DNA from: Embleya hyalina
Lineage (GTDB): Bacteria; Actinomycetota; Actinomycetes; Streptomycetales; Streptomycetaceae
NCBI RefSeq assembly: GCF_003967355.1
Contig: NZ_BIFH01000017.1
Location: 333,065-397,064 of the forward strand
DNA length: 64,000 nucleotides
Direction: 5' to 3'
The position numbers and the translations under genes were made by a program. Positions within the stretch are counted from its first letter, which is position 1. Each line of letters starts with the position of its first letter. The notes below the pieces were generated by a model. The model saw only the letters and a program-made list of their open reading frames with translations, was not told where the DNA came from and searched no databases. This document shows positions 16,700-24,429 of the stretch, one piece after another.

Positions 16700-17413
16700 T
16701 CACCGGGCGCCGTAGCGGCCCCGAAACACGTTGCGCTCGATCGGGCGCCGCCCCGGATGGCGCCGCTCCTCGGTCGGGTAGCCGACCGCGACGACCAACG
16801 CGACGGCCAGGTCGTCGCGGTCGCCGACGCCGATCGCCCGCTTGACCGAATCCTCGTCCCAGCCGTTCATCGGCGAGGTGGCCAGCCCCAGTTCGGTCGC
16901 GGCGAGCAGCACGTAGGTGGCGGCGATCATCGCGTCCTTGACCGCGTACTCGCGCAACATCCCGCGCGCGGCCAGATCCCGCTGGAACCTCTCGGACTCG
17001 GCCGCGAACATCGCCACGAACTCGTCGTTCCACGCGCCGTTGCGGTGCGCCCGCTCGTAGACGTCGGCGCGGTCCTCGCGCCAGGCCTGCGGCTCGGCGA
17101 CGAAGACGAGCAGGACCGGGGCCTCGTGCGCCTGCGGTTGGCCGCCGGTGGCCGCGATCAGACCCGCGCGCGCGTCGGCGTCGTCGGACACCACCACGAT
17201 CGAGCGGTCCTGGAGATTCCAGCTCGTCGGCGCCTCGACGGCCAGTTCGAGCAGGGTGTCGAGCAGGTCGGCCGGGACCGGCTCGGGGCGGTAGTGCCGG
17301 ATGGTGCGGCGGGCGCGGATGGCCTCGGCGACCGAGGTCGCGGGGGTCGGCACGGGAGTGTCCACGGCGTTGTCGTCGCCGTCGACCCGGTCGTCGATCG
17401 TGTGGGTGCTCAT
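16700..17413 (-). CDS. Nitroreductase-family oxidoreductase
   Basis: A 237-aa FMN-dependent nitroreductase-like protein. After a polar N-terminus, IRARRTIRHYRPEPVPADLLD (about residues 31-52) is the canonical FMN/phosphate-binding start. EAPTSWNLQDRS supplies further flavin contacts, and YVLLAATELGLATSPMNGWD is the conserved central helix. The substrate (nitro compound, quinone or other) is not predictable. The ATG at 17413 faces the divergent HxlR gene, and a repeated 14-bp element lies between them, so induction through that regulator is likely. Confidence 0.9.
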   Translation of the reverse strand: MSTHTIDDRVDGDDNAVDTPVPTPATSVAEAIRARRTIRHYRPEPVPADLLDTLLELAVEAPTSWNLQDRSIVVVSDDADARAGLIAATGGQPQAHEAPVLLVFVAEPQAWREDRADVYERAHRNGAWNDEFVAMFAAESERFQRDLAARGMLREYAVKDAMIAATYVLLAATELGLATSPMNGWDEDSVKRAIGVGDRDDLAVALVVAVGYPTEERRHPGRRPIERNVFRGRYGAR

Positions 17414-17427
17414 GGACACGATTTTGG

Positions 17428-17477
17428 GTGCGCCACTCTCCAACGGGAAGCAGGCACTAATTGGTGCGCTACTCTCC
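17428..17477. promoter_or_regulatory. Direct repeat GTGCGCYACTCTCC between nitroreductase and HxlR genes
   Basis: Two copies, 17428-17441 (C variant) and 17464-17477 (T variant), 36 bp apart. The second copy contains the TACTCT -10 box of the HxlR gene. The arrangement suggests the binding site of the HxlR protein on the shared promoter. Confidence 0.65.
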
Positions 17478-17481
17478 GGCC

Positions 17482-17880
17482 ATGGTGACCATCGTCGAAT
17501 CGGTCGGCCTCCCCGCCGACGTCTACAGCGCCAAGTGCGCCACACGTCAGGTCCTGGACCACATCGCCGGCAAGTGGACGGTGCTGATCGTGGACGTCCT
17601 GCGCGACGGACCCATGCGCTACACGGAGTTGAGCCGCCGGATCGAGGGGGTGTCGCAGAAGATGCTCACCCAGACCCTGCGCGGCCTGGAGACGGACGGT
17701 TTCGTCCTGCGCACGGTGACCCCGACCATCCCGCCCCGGGTGGACTACGCGTTGACCGACCTCGGCCGCAGCCTGGGCGAGCCGATCCGCGCGCTGCGCG
17801 AGTGGACCGAGACGCACATCAACGAGATCGAACGGGCCAGGATCGAGGTCGCCGAACGCAAGGCGGCCCAGGGTTACTGA
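17482..17880 (+). CDS. HxlR-family transcriptional regulator
   Basis: A 132-aa winged-helix regulator. It shows the family's conserved cysteine and core CATRQVLDHIAGKWTVLIVD near residue 19, then LRDGPMRYTELSRRIEG, KMLTQTLRGLETDGFV and the wing DYALTDLGRSL. HxlR proteins commonly sense redox state or reactive aldehydes and quinones and control an adjacent oxidoreductase. ATG 17482 is chosen because TACTCT ends 6 nt before it (leaderless pattern). Upstream TTG/GTG codons would put the start inside the promoter. Confidence 0.9.
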   Translation: MVTIVESVGLPADVYSAKCATRQVLDHIAGKWTVLIVDVLRDGPMRYTELSRRIEGVSQKMLTQTLRGLETDGFVLRTVTPTIPPRVDYALTDLGRSLGEPIRALREWTETHINEIERARIEVAERKAAQGY

Positions 17881-17917
17881 TCCACCGGGCCGGCGGGTCA
17901 CCCGCGGGTCGGATCAG
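17877..17917. terminator. Stem-loop overlapping both convergent stop codons
   Basis: CTGATCC (17877-17883) pairs with GGATCAG (17911-17917) around an inner GCGGG/CCCGC hairpin. The structure includes the HxlR stop codon and the MFS gene stop codon and probably ends both transcripts. Confidence 0.55.
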
Positions 17918-19203
17918 GCCGTCGAGCGGGCGTGGGCGCGGTGCACCCGTGCCGGGGCCGGGCTCGGGGTCTTCGCCGGTCGCCCGCTCAGCCCCGTCGC
18001 CACCACGCCCGCGGCGGCCATCAGCACCAGTACGAGCAGCACCGCGCCGGTCCAGCCCTGCCCGTGGAAGGCGACCCCGCCGACCGGCCCGCCCACGCTC
18101 GCGCCGAGGTAGTAGGCCGCCAGATAGAGCGCGGACGCCTGCGCGCGGCCCTCGCGGGCCCGCAGCCCGACCGCCGAACCGGCCGCCGAGTGGCCCGCGA
18201 AGAAGCCCGCCGTGAGCACGATGAGACCGACCACGACCAGCGCCAGGTTGTCCGGCAGGGTCAGCAGCGCCCCCGTCGCAGTGATCGCCGCCGCCGTCCA
18301 CAACGTGACCCGGTGCCCGAGCCGACCGACCAGCCGACCCGACGCGGCCGAACTGAACGTGCCCGCCAGGTAGATCACGAAGATCGCGCCGACCACCGTC
18401 TGCGGCAGCGCGAACGGCTCGGCGAGGAGCCGGTACCCGAGGTAGTTGTAGACCGTGCCGAAGGCGGCCATGAAGATCATGCCGAGCAGGTACAACCGGC
18501 GCAGCACCGGATCCGCCAGGTGCGACCGCAACACGCCGGTGAGCCGAGCCGCGGACATCGTCGACGGGGTGAAGTTGCGCGACGCCGGGAGCAGCACCCG
18601 GAAGGCGATCGCCGAGCCGAGCGCCAACAGGCCCACCGCCACCAGCGCGACCCGCCAGCCGCCCAGATCCGAGGCCAGGCCGGTGACCAACCGGCCGCCC
18701 ATGCCGCCGATGCTGTTGCCCGCGACGTACAACCCCATGGCCGAGCCGAGCGAGGGCCGGTCGACCTCCTCGGCGAGGTACGCCATCGCGGTCGCGGGCA
18801 GCCCCGCGAGCGCCACGCCCTGCACCGCGCGCAGCACGACCAGGGTGGCGAAGTCCGGGGCGAACGCGGCCAGTACGCCCAGCAGTGCGGCGGTGAACAC
18901 CGAAACGGTCATCACCCGCGAGCGGCCCCACCGCTCGGAGACCATGCTCACCGGGATCACCGCGAGCGCGAGCGCACCGGTGGTCACCGAGACCGACAGG
19001 CTCGCCGTGGCCGGGTCCAGGTCGAAGCGGGCCGACAACTCCGGCAGCAGCGTCTGCGTCGCGTACAACATCGCGAAGGTGGAGAAGCCTGCGGCGAACA
19101 GCGCCAGGTTGACCCTGCGGTATCCGCGCGAACCGCGCGCGTACCCGGTGGGTTCGGGGGTTGGGGCGGGGTCCGAAGCGGTGTTCGAGGCAGGCATGTC
19201 CAT
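17914..19203 (-). CDS. MFS transporter, YnfM-like
   Basis: A 429-aa 12-span major facilitator. Loop 2-3 carries SERWGRSRVMTVS (the family G-R-R/K motif) and there is a second-half equivalent, SGRLVGRLGHRVTL. The protein resembles YnfM-type drug/arabinose-like efflux proteins. ATG 19203 or 19197 is the start. It is divergent from a LysR gene, and a perfect inverted repeat overlaps its start, so LysR control is likely. The substrate is unknown. Confidence 0.9.
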   Translation of the reverse strand: MDMPASNTASDPAPTPEPTGYARGSRGYRRVNLALFAAGFSTFAMLYATQTLLPELSARFDLDPATASLSVSVTTGALALAVIPVSMVSERWGRSRVMTVSVFTAALLGVLAAFAPDFATLVVLRAVQGVALAGLPATAMAYLAEEVDRPSLGSAMGLYVAGNSIGGMGGRLVTGLASDLGGWRVALVAVGLLALGSAIAFRVLLPASRNFTPSTMSAARLTGVLRSHLADPVLRRLYLLGMIFMAAFGTVYNYLGYRLLAEPFALPQTVVGAIFVIYLAGTFSSAASGRLVGRLGHRVTLWTAAAITATGALLTLPDNLALVVVGLIVLTAGFFAGHSAAGSAVGLRAREGRAQASALYLAAYYLGASVGGPVGGVAFHGQGWTGAVLLVLVLMAAAGVVATGLSGRPAKTPSPAPARVHRAHARSTA

Positions 19204-19227
19204 GAAACTAGACCGCGTCGTTTCATG
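19201..19227. promoter_or_regulatory. CATGAAAC-N11-GTTTCATG, LysR-type operator
   Basis: Perfect 8-bp arms separated by 11 bp, the spacing typical of LysR activator sites. It lies between the divergent MFS and LysR genes and overlaps the MFS start codon. Confidence 0.75.
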
Positions 19228-19260
19228 CGTCCAATGCATGTTTCGGCCATAATCCATGCC

Positions 19261-20208
19261 ATGTCGTATGACAGCAGGTCGGCGGAGGTTTCCGAGGTCT
19301 CCGCGGCCATCGCGCCGCTCCTGACCCAGTTCGCGGCGGTCGCGCGGGAGGAGCACATCACCCGGGCGGCGGCCGGGTTGGGCATCCCGCAGCCCACCCT
19401 CAGCCGCACGATGGCCCGGCTGGAGGCCGACGTGGGCGTACCGCTGCTGGCCCGGACCGGGCGCGGCGTGGCGCTCACCCGGCAGGGGCACACCCTGCTC
19501 GGGTACGTGGAACAGGCACTGGCGCTGCTCGAACGCGGCCTCGACGAGGTGATCGAGGACGCGGGCGAGGCGCGCGGCAAGGTCGCCTTCGGGTTCCTGC
19601 ACACGATGGGGCCCGAGGCGGTGCCCGGACTGCTGCGCGCGTTCCGGGTGGACCACCCCGGCATCCGCTTCCAACTGGTCCAGGCGTCGGCGTCGGTGAT
19701 GCTGGAGCGGATGCGGGCGGGCGAACTCGACCTGTGCCTGACCGCGCCGCTGCCGGACGCGCCCGACCTGGCCGTGCGCGCGCTGGACGACCAGCGGCTC
19801 TACCTCGTGGTGCCGGCCGACCACCGGCTCGCCGGCCGACGGCGGGTGCGGTTGGCCGAGGCGGCCGAGGACGTATTCGTCTGCATGGAACCGGGCTACG
19901 GCCTGCGCCGGATCACCGACGCGCTGTTCGCCGAGGCGGGGTTCGTTCCCAAGGTCGCGTTCGAGGGCGAGGAGACCGACACCCTGCGCGGCCTGGTCGC
20001 GGCGGGACTCGGTGTCGCCCTGTTGCCCGCGCCCGACACCCCGCGCCCGGGCACGGTGGATCTGACCGTCACCGCGCCGCGCGCCTTCCGCACCATCGGG
20101 CTCGCCTGGATACCGAGCCGTCCGGAGACCGCGCCGGTACGGCTGTTCCGCGAATTCGTGCTCGGCCGCCGGGGTCGGCTGCTGCATCCGGATCCGGCCA
20201 ACGACTGA
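19261..20208 (+). CDS. LysR-family transcriptional regulator
   Basis: A 315-aa LysR regulator. The N-terminal helix-turn-helix (HITRAAAGLGIPQPTLSRTM, then LEADVGVPLLARTGRGVALT) occupies residues 30-72. The periplasmic-binding-protein-like sensor follows (FGFLHTMGPEAVPGLLRAF, then GELDLCLTAPLPD and EGEETDTLRGLVAAGLGVAL). It is divergently paired with an MFS exporter, the classical arrangement for ligand-induced efflux. CATAAT ends 7 nt before the ATG, indicating a leaderless mRNA. Confidence 0.92.
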   Translation: MSYDSRSAEVSEVSAAIAPLLTQFAAVAREEHITRAAAGLGIPQPTLSRTMARLEADVGVPLLARTGRGVALTRQGHTLLGYVEQALALLERGLDEVIEDAGEARGKVAFGFLHTMGPEAVPGLLRAFRVDHPGIRFQLVQASASVMLERMRAGELDLCLTAPLPDAPDLAVRALDDQRLYLVVPADHRLAGRRRVRLAEAAEDVFVCMEPGYGLRRITDALFAEAGFVPKVAFEGEETDTLRGLVAAGLGVALLPAPDTPRPGTVDLTVTAPRAFRTIGLAWIPSRPETAPVRLFREFVLGRRGRLLHPDPAND

Positions 20209-20339
20209 GTCCCGCGCGGGAGTTCGCGTCCGGTGCGCGGCCTCTGCGCAGGCCGTCATGGGAAGTGGATCGGGTCGCGGGCGCCGATCGGGCATCGCTC
20301 GCGCGCAGATGGCCGAATCTTCACGCGGTCGACACATGA

Positions 20340-20353
20340 TCTACGCGCGTAGG
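20340..20353. promoter_or_regulatory. Nucleoside-regulon palindrome in the add promoter
   Basis: TCTACGCGCGTAGG, containing the perfect core CTACGCGCGTAG. It ends 3 bp before the TAAAGT -10 box (20357-20362), which is 6 nt before the add ATG. A protein bound here would block the promoter. Confidence 0.82.
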
Positions 20354-20368
20354 CAGTAAAGTCCTTTC

Positions 20369-21502
20369 ATGTCCAGCAGTCACCCGAACACGCCCGCTGT
20401 CTCACCCACGGTCGAACAGATCCGGCGTGCCCCCAAAGTCCTGCTCCACGACCACCTAGACGGTGGGCTGCGTCCCGCCACGATCATCGAACTCGCGGCG
20501 GCCATCGGCTACGACCGCCTGCCCTCCACCGACCCCGACGCGCTCGGCACCTGGTTCCGCGAGGCGGCCGACTCCGGTTCGCTGGAGCGCTACCTGGAGA
20601 CCTTCGACCACACCGTGGCGGTGATGCAGACCCGCGAGGGCCTGTTCCGGGTCGCCGCCGAGTGCGCCGAGGACCTGGCCGCCGACGGCGTGGTCTACGC
20701 CGAGATCCGCTACGCCCCCGAGCAGCACCTGGAGGCGGGCCTGACCCTGGACCAGGTCGTCGAGGCGGTCGACGAGGGTTTCCGCGAGGGCGAGCGCCGC
20801 GCGGCGGCGGCCGGCGACCGGATCAGGGTCGGCGCGCTGCTCACCGCGATGCGGCACGCGGCCCGCTCGCTGGAGATCGCCGAACTCGCCAACCGGCACC
20901 GTGACCTGGGCGTGGTCGGCTTCGACATCGCCGGGGCCGAGGCGGGCTTCCCGCCCACGCGCCACCTGGACGCGTTCGAATACCTCAAGCGCGAGAACAA
21001 CCACTTCACCATCCATGCCGGCGAGGCGTTCGGCCTGCCGTCGATCTGGCAGGCGCTCCAGTGGTGCGGCGCGGACCGGCTCGGCCACGGCGTGCGGATC
21101 ATCGACGACATCACGGTCAAGGACGACGGCGGCGTCGAGTTGGGCCGGCTCGCGGCGTACGTGCGCGACAAGCGCATCCCGCTGGAAATGTGCCCGACCT
21201 CGAACCTGCAGACCGGCGCCGCCTCCTCGTACGCGGAACACCCGATCGGCCTACTCCGCCGGTTGTATTTCCGGGTCACGGTCAACACCGACAACCGCCT
21301 CATGAGCGGCACCTCGACAACCCGGGAGTTCGAGCACCTGGTCGAGGCGTTCGGCTACGGCCTGGACGACCTGCAATGGTTCACGGTCAACGCGATGAAG
21401 AGCGCGTTCCTGCCCTTCGACGAACGCCTCGCCATGATCAACGAGGTGATCAAGCCGGGCTACGCCGCGCTCCGGTCGGAATGGCTGTTCGGCCGGAGCT
21501 GA
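20369..21502 (+). CDS. add: Adenosine deaminase
   Basis: A 377-aa metal-dependent deaminase converting (deoxy)adenosine to (deoxy)inosine. Zinc and catalytic motifs are [10 protein letters not shown] near residue 30, IHAGEAFG near residue 215 (zinc His and catalytic Glu), RLGHGVRI near residue 240, and [11 protein letters not shown] near residue 307 (where the family has S-L-N-T-D-D/N). Its product feeds the PNP encoded about 6 kb upstream. The start follows a leaderless-type promoter carrying the shared nucleoside palindrome. Confidence 0.95.
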   Translation: MSSSHPNTPAVSPTVEQIRRAPKVLLHDHLDGGLRPATIIELAAAIGYDRLPSTDPDALGTWFREAADSGSLERYLETFDHTVAVMQTREGLFRVAAECAEDLAADGVVYAEIRYAPEQHLEAGLTLDQVVEAVDEGFREGERRAAAAGDRIRVGALLTAMRHAARSLEIAELANRHRDLGVVGFDIAGAEAGFPPTRHLDAFEYLKRENNHFTIHAGEAFGLPSIWQALQWCGADRLGHGVRIIDDITVKDDGGVELGRLAAYVRDKRIPLEMCPTSNLQTGAASSYAEHPIGLLRRLYFRVTVNTDNRLMSGTSTTREFEHLVEAFGYGLDDLQWFTVNAMKSAFLPFDERLAMINEVIKPGYAALRSEWLFGRS

Positions 21503-21682
21503 CCCGCCCGGGCGCGCCCGCCCGACCCGCCTCGCGGGCGCGCCCCGGACCCGCCGCCTCGGGACGAACGGCTCGGCCCGTCGCGAAGGGGGTGTTTTGC
21601 GCATTCCGCATCCGGTTCGCTACCTTGCGGTCTCACTTCGTTACGGGGTGTATCCAGCCCCGCCCGAATCGAGAAACCGAGG

Positions 21683-22102
21683 ATGCACATGCGATCGGTA
21701 ACGCGTAAGGCGGCCATCACGGCCGGGCTCGGTGCGGCAATCGCCGCGGGCGCGGCGGGTTCCGCGAGCGCCACGCCCGTGACCGACCTGGTCGACGAGC
21801 TGGCCCCCGCCGCCTCCACCGCGCAGGCGGCCATGCCGGACGCCGCCGCGCCGTTCCCGCTGACCCAGGTCACCGACAAGCTTCCCGTCGGCCAGGCGCT
21901 CACCCCGGGCCAGGGCCCCCTCGACGGCTTGGCGACCGGCGTGGCGCACGGCATGGCCCGCGACATGGAGCAGAACATGGGCGACATGGCGGCACAGAGC
22001 GGCCCGGCCAAGGGCGGCCTGGGTTCGCCGCTCAACGCCCTGCCCACCGACAAGCTGACCGGCGCGGGCGGCACGTCGCCGCTGTCGGGTCTGCCGCTGT
22101 AG
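21683..22102 (+). CDS. Small secreted protein
   Basis: A 139-aa protein with a Sec signal peptide: a basic start (MRSVTRKAA), a hydrophobic Ala/Gly core and a probable cleavage after SASA near residue 33. The mature part is Ala/Gly/Pro-rich with a Met-rich segment (GMARDMEQNMGDMA) and repeats of a T-D-K-L motif (VTDKLPVG, PTDKLTGAG). Start is ATG 21683 or 21689. It resembles the small secreted protein at 27899-28231 in overall design. Function is unknown; such proteins are frequent in Streptomyces envelopes. Confidence 0.75.
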   Translation: MHMRSVTRKAAITAGLGAAIAAGAAGSASATPVTDLVDELAPAASTAQAAMPDAAAPFPLTQVTDKLPVGQALTPGQGPLDGLATGVAHGMARDMEQNMGDMAAQSGPAKGGLGSPLNALPTDKLTGAGGTSPLSGLPL

Positions 22103-22171
22103 GTCACCTCACCGGGTTCCGCCTTCGCCGCCGAGCCGGGTCGTCGCCGGGGAACCCGTTCGATCCCGCCG

Positions 22172-22230
22172 TCGTACGAGCCGTGTCCATCGCGTATCGA
22201 TCCTGCGCGAGGACACGGCCTCGTCGTACG
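22172..22230. terminator. Stem-loop between convergent secreted-protein and protease genes
   Basis: GTCGTACGA and GCCGTGTCC on the left pair with GGACACGGC and TCGTCGTAC on the right, with a bulge and a loop of about 22 nt. It lies in the 188-bp convergent gap. Confidence 0.55.
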
Positions 22231-22290
22231 CCGGGATCGCCGGGATCGCCGAAAGCCCGGAGTGCGCCGACCGGCCCGGCCGCGCCGCCG

Positions 22291-23325
22291 CTACAGCGAG
22301 TCGTACATGTCCTTGGCCACATCGCCCAGATAGGGCCCGGTCATGGTGCGCGACCCGGGGGTGGTCACCCCGAGCGAGACGTTGCTGACCAGTCGCAACT
22401 GCCCGTCCACCTCGGTGAACCAGCCGCCGCCGGAGGACCCCCCGGTCATCGTGCAGCCCATCCACAACATGTCCGGCTGCGGCCAGCCGTCTTCGCGAAA
22501 GTCCGTGGTGGGCGACGCGCACGTGTACAGCGCGGTGCCGTCGTAGGGGGTGTCACCCGGATAGCCGAACGACTGCACGCGAAGATGCCGGGGGGCGTTC
22601 CAGTACACGTCCGCCCCGGGCCCCACCGCGTCCTCGAGCGTCCTGCCCCCGCGCGAGTCGACGACGAAGGCGCCGTAGTCGTACGGCGACGCGCTCGCGT
22701 CCTTGCCGTTCGGATCCGCGTTCTGCGCCCACTGGTTGCTCACCGTGGTGCGCCGCGCCGGCCACCGCCCGTACGGTTCGCGCTCGGCCAGGGTGCGGCC
22801 CGCGCCGTTGTACCCGGGGACGAAGGTGACCCGGTCGTAGAAGTCCCCGTTGCGCCCGCCGTGCAGGCAGTGCGCCGCCGTCCACACCATGTTGCCGCTC
22901 GGGTGGTGCACCACGGTGCCGCTGCACTCGGCGACGCCCTCGGGCATCCGGAAGAAGATCTTGCCGCGTATCGCCACCTCGGGGCGGGTGTACGGCGAGG
23001 ACACCCGGCGCGCCTCGATGGTCGGCGGTTGCCGGTAGTCCGCGGTGGGGCGCTGCTGGTCCTGGTCGGGCAGTTGCGGTGCCGGCTGGCCCGGGGTGAT
23101 CTCCGCGCCGCGCGGCTTGGCCTCGTCCTGCCGGTCCTGGTCCCAGAAGCCCCGCGTGTCCTCGACGTCGCTGTCGCTGTACTGCCTGGAGTTCATCGCC
23201 TGCGTGCGCCCGGCCTCGACCGCCAGGGTGCCGCTCAGCACCAGTCCCACCAGCGTGACCAGCACGCCGGCGAACACCGACACGGTAACGATGAGGTTCT
23301 TGTTGTGTGTAGTACCCGGTTGCAT
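22291..23325 (-). CDS. Membrane-anchored trypsin-like serine protease
   Basis: A 344-aa protein with a short cytoplasmic start, one hydrophobic anchor at about residues 11-33, and a Gln/Asp/Pro-rich stalk to about residue 100. The extracytoplasmic peptidase domain follows. The catalytic triad is readable: His in VWTAAHCLHGG near residue 150, Asp probably in YDYGAFVVD, and Ser in TGGSSGGGWF near residue 300. The fold type is chymotrypsin/V8-like (S1). ATG 23325 is the start. The short distance to the afsQ2 lipoprotein region may reflect shared envelope functions, but there is no direct evidence. Confidence 0.87.
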   Translation of the reverse strand: MQPGTTHNKNLIVTVSVFAGVLVTLVGLVLSGTLAVEAGRTQAMNSRQYSDSDVEDTRGFWDQDRQDEAKPRGAEITPGQPAPQLPDQDQQRPTADYRQPPTIEARRVSSPYTRPEVAIRGKIFFRMPEGVAECSGTVVHHPSGNMVWTAAHCLHGGRNGDFYDRVTFVPGYNGAGRTLAEREPYGRWPARRTTVSNQWAQNADPNGKDASASPYDYGAFVVDSRGGRTLEDAVGPGADVYWNAPRHLRVQSFGYPGDTPYDGTALYTCASPTTDFREDGWPQPDMLWMGCTMTGGSSGGGWFTEVDGQLRLVSNVSLGVTTPGSRTMTGPYLGDVAKDMYDSL

Positions 23326-23457
23326 GTCCCCGCCCCCCGACCGAGCACCCGGCCCGGAGCCTCTCGGTCCCATCGGACCGCCCGATCGACCTGCCCGACC
23401 ATCCGTTGATCGGATGATAGGCGCCGGGACGATCGGGGGGGCGGCGTCCCGGGGGGC

Positions 23458-23652
23458 TCAGTCCTCGGGCAGCAGGATCCACAGCGCGACGTAGAGCAGG
23501 AACTGCGGGCCCGGCAGCAGGCAGGAGAGCAGGAATACCACCCGCACGGTGGTGGGCGACCAGCCCCAGCGACGGGCGATGCCGGCGCAGACGCCGGCGA
23601 TCCGGCGGCCGTGGCGCGGGCGACTGAGCCTGGGAGCGGTGACGGTGCTCAT
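23458..23652 (-). CDS. PspC-domain membrane peptide
   Basis: A 64-aa protein consisting of almost only a PspC domain: a basic N-terminus, then RRIAGVCAGIARRWGW and STTVRVVF-type spacing leading to one hydrophobic stretch (about residues 38-60) ending in LPED. PspC proteins act in membrane stress responses; here the domain stands alone. ATG 23652 has a GGAGG ribosome site. Confidence 0.85.
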   Translation of the reverse strand: MSTVTAPRLSRPRHGRRIAGVCAGIARRWGWSPTTVRVVFLLSCLLPGPQFLLYVALWILLPED

Positions 23653-23748
23653 GACGGTCCTCCTCGATCCGACGGCGTCGGGAACGTCGCCGTCCTTCGA
23701 AGGTAGGCCGGTACCCGCCGGGGCACATCCGCCGCAGGACCGGGTCGG

Positions 23749-24429
23749 TCATCCGCCCTGGGAAGTAAGGGTCTTCCCGGAGGGGCGGGCGGCCTGCGGC
23801 CAGTCCTTCTCGAACGCCGACGGCGGGCCGCTGGGCCTGGTGCCGGTCGTCGGGGTCGCGGTGGTCTTGCGGCTGATGTCGAGATAGCTCTCGCACCGGT
23901 ACTGCTCGGGCGCGGTGCGGCGGCCCGCGAGCAGCACCGTATTGCCCCCCGACGCGCTCTGCAGCGTGCAGACCACCTGGCCGAGGGCGATGGTGGCCAG
24001 CGCGGCCAGCGGCGCGTCCAGGCGGAACAGGGTCGGCGGATCGCCCTCGCGTCGATCCGCCGCGACCAGGCCGCCGGCCGGCAGCGCGGTGGTGTACCCG
24101 TCCAGCGCCTCGGCGTCGTTCGGACCCAGGTGCAGCTCCTCCAGGAGCTGGTTGAGCTGATCGGTGCGCGGCCGGTCCGGGACCGCCTCGCTCGGTCGCA
24201 GCTGGAGCCGGCCGGCCCTGGGCAGGGCCTGGAGCCGGTTGTCCTTCACCAGATACACGATGTGCCGCTCCGAGCCCGGCAGCTGGCTCTGTACGGACGG
24301 CGCGGTCCGGTTGGCCGGCTTGCCGGCGCCGACCGGCCCCTCGGTCGGTCGGATCCCGCAGGAGGTGAGCGCGGCGAGCACGCCGGTGGTCGCGAGGATC
24401 GCGATCGGAAGCCGCCGCCTGGGTCTCAA
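23749..24429 (-). CDS. AfsQ3-like lipoprotein (GerMN-type)
   Basis: A 226-aa lipoprotein: a basic start, a hydrophobic core and the lipobox LTSC with the acylated Cys near residue 23. The remaining domain (IVYLVKDNRLQALPRAGR, LLEELHLGPNDAEALDGYTT, TIALGQVVCTL) resembles GerMN-type lipoproteins. The start TTG overlaps the afsQ2 stop as TTGA, so translation is coupled. In S. coelicolor a lipoprotein gene follows afsQ1-afsQ2 in the same place, probably modulating sensor activity at the membrane surface. Confidence 0.85.
   Translation of the reverse strand: MRPRRRLPIAILATTGVLAALTSCGIRPTEGPVGAGKPANRTAPSVQSQLPGSERHIVYLVKDNRLQALPRAGRLQLRPSEAVPDRPRTDQLNQLLEELHLGPNDAEALDGYTTALPAGGLVAADRREGDPPTLFRLDAPLAALATIALGQVVCTLQSASGGNTVLLAGRRTAPEQYRCESYLDISRKTTATPTTGTRPSGPPSAFEKDWPQAARPSGKTLTSQGG

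Noticed and set aside
21503-21600. GGGCGCGCCC repeats after add as an insertion-sequence end
   Set aside because: These are short self-complementary GC runs and more likely form a weak terminator. There is no transposase or target duplication.
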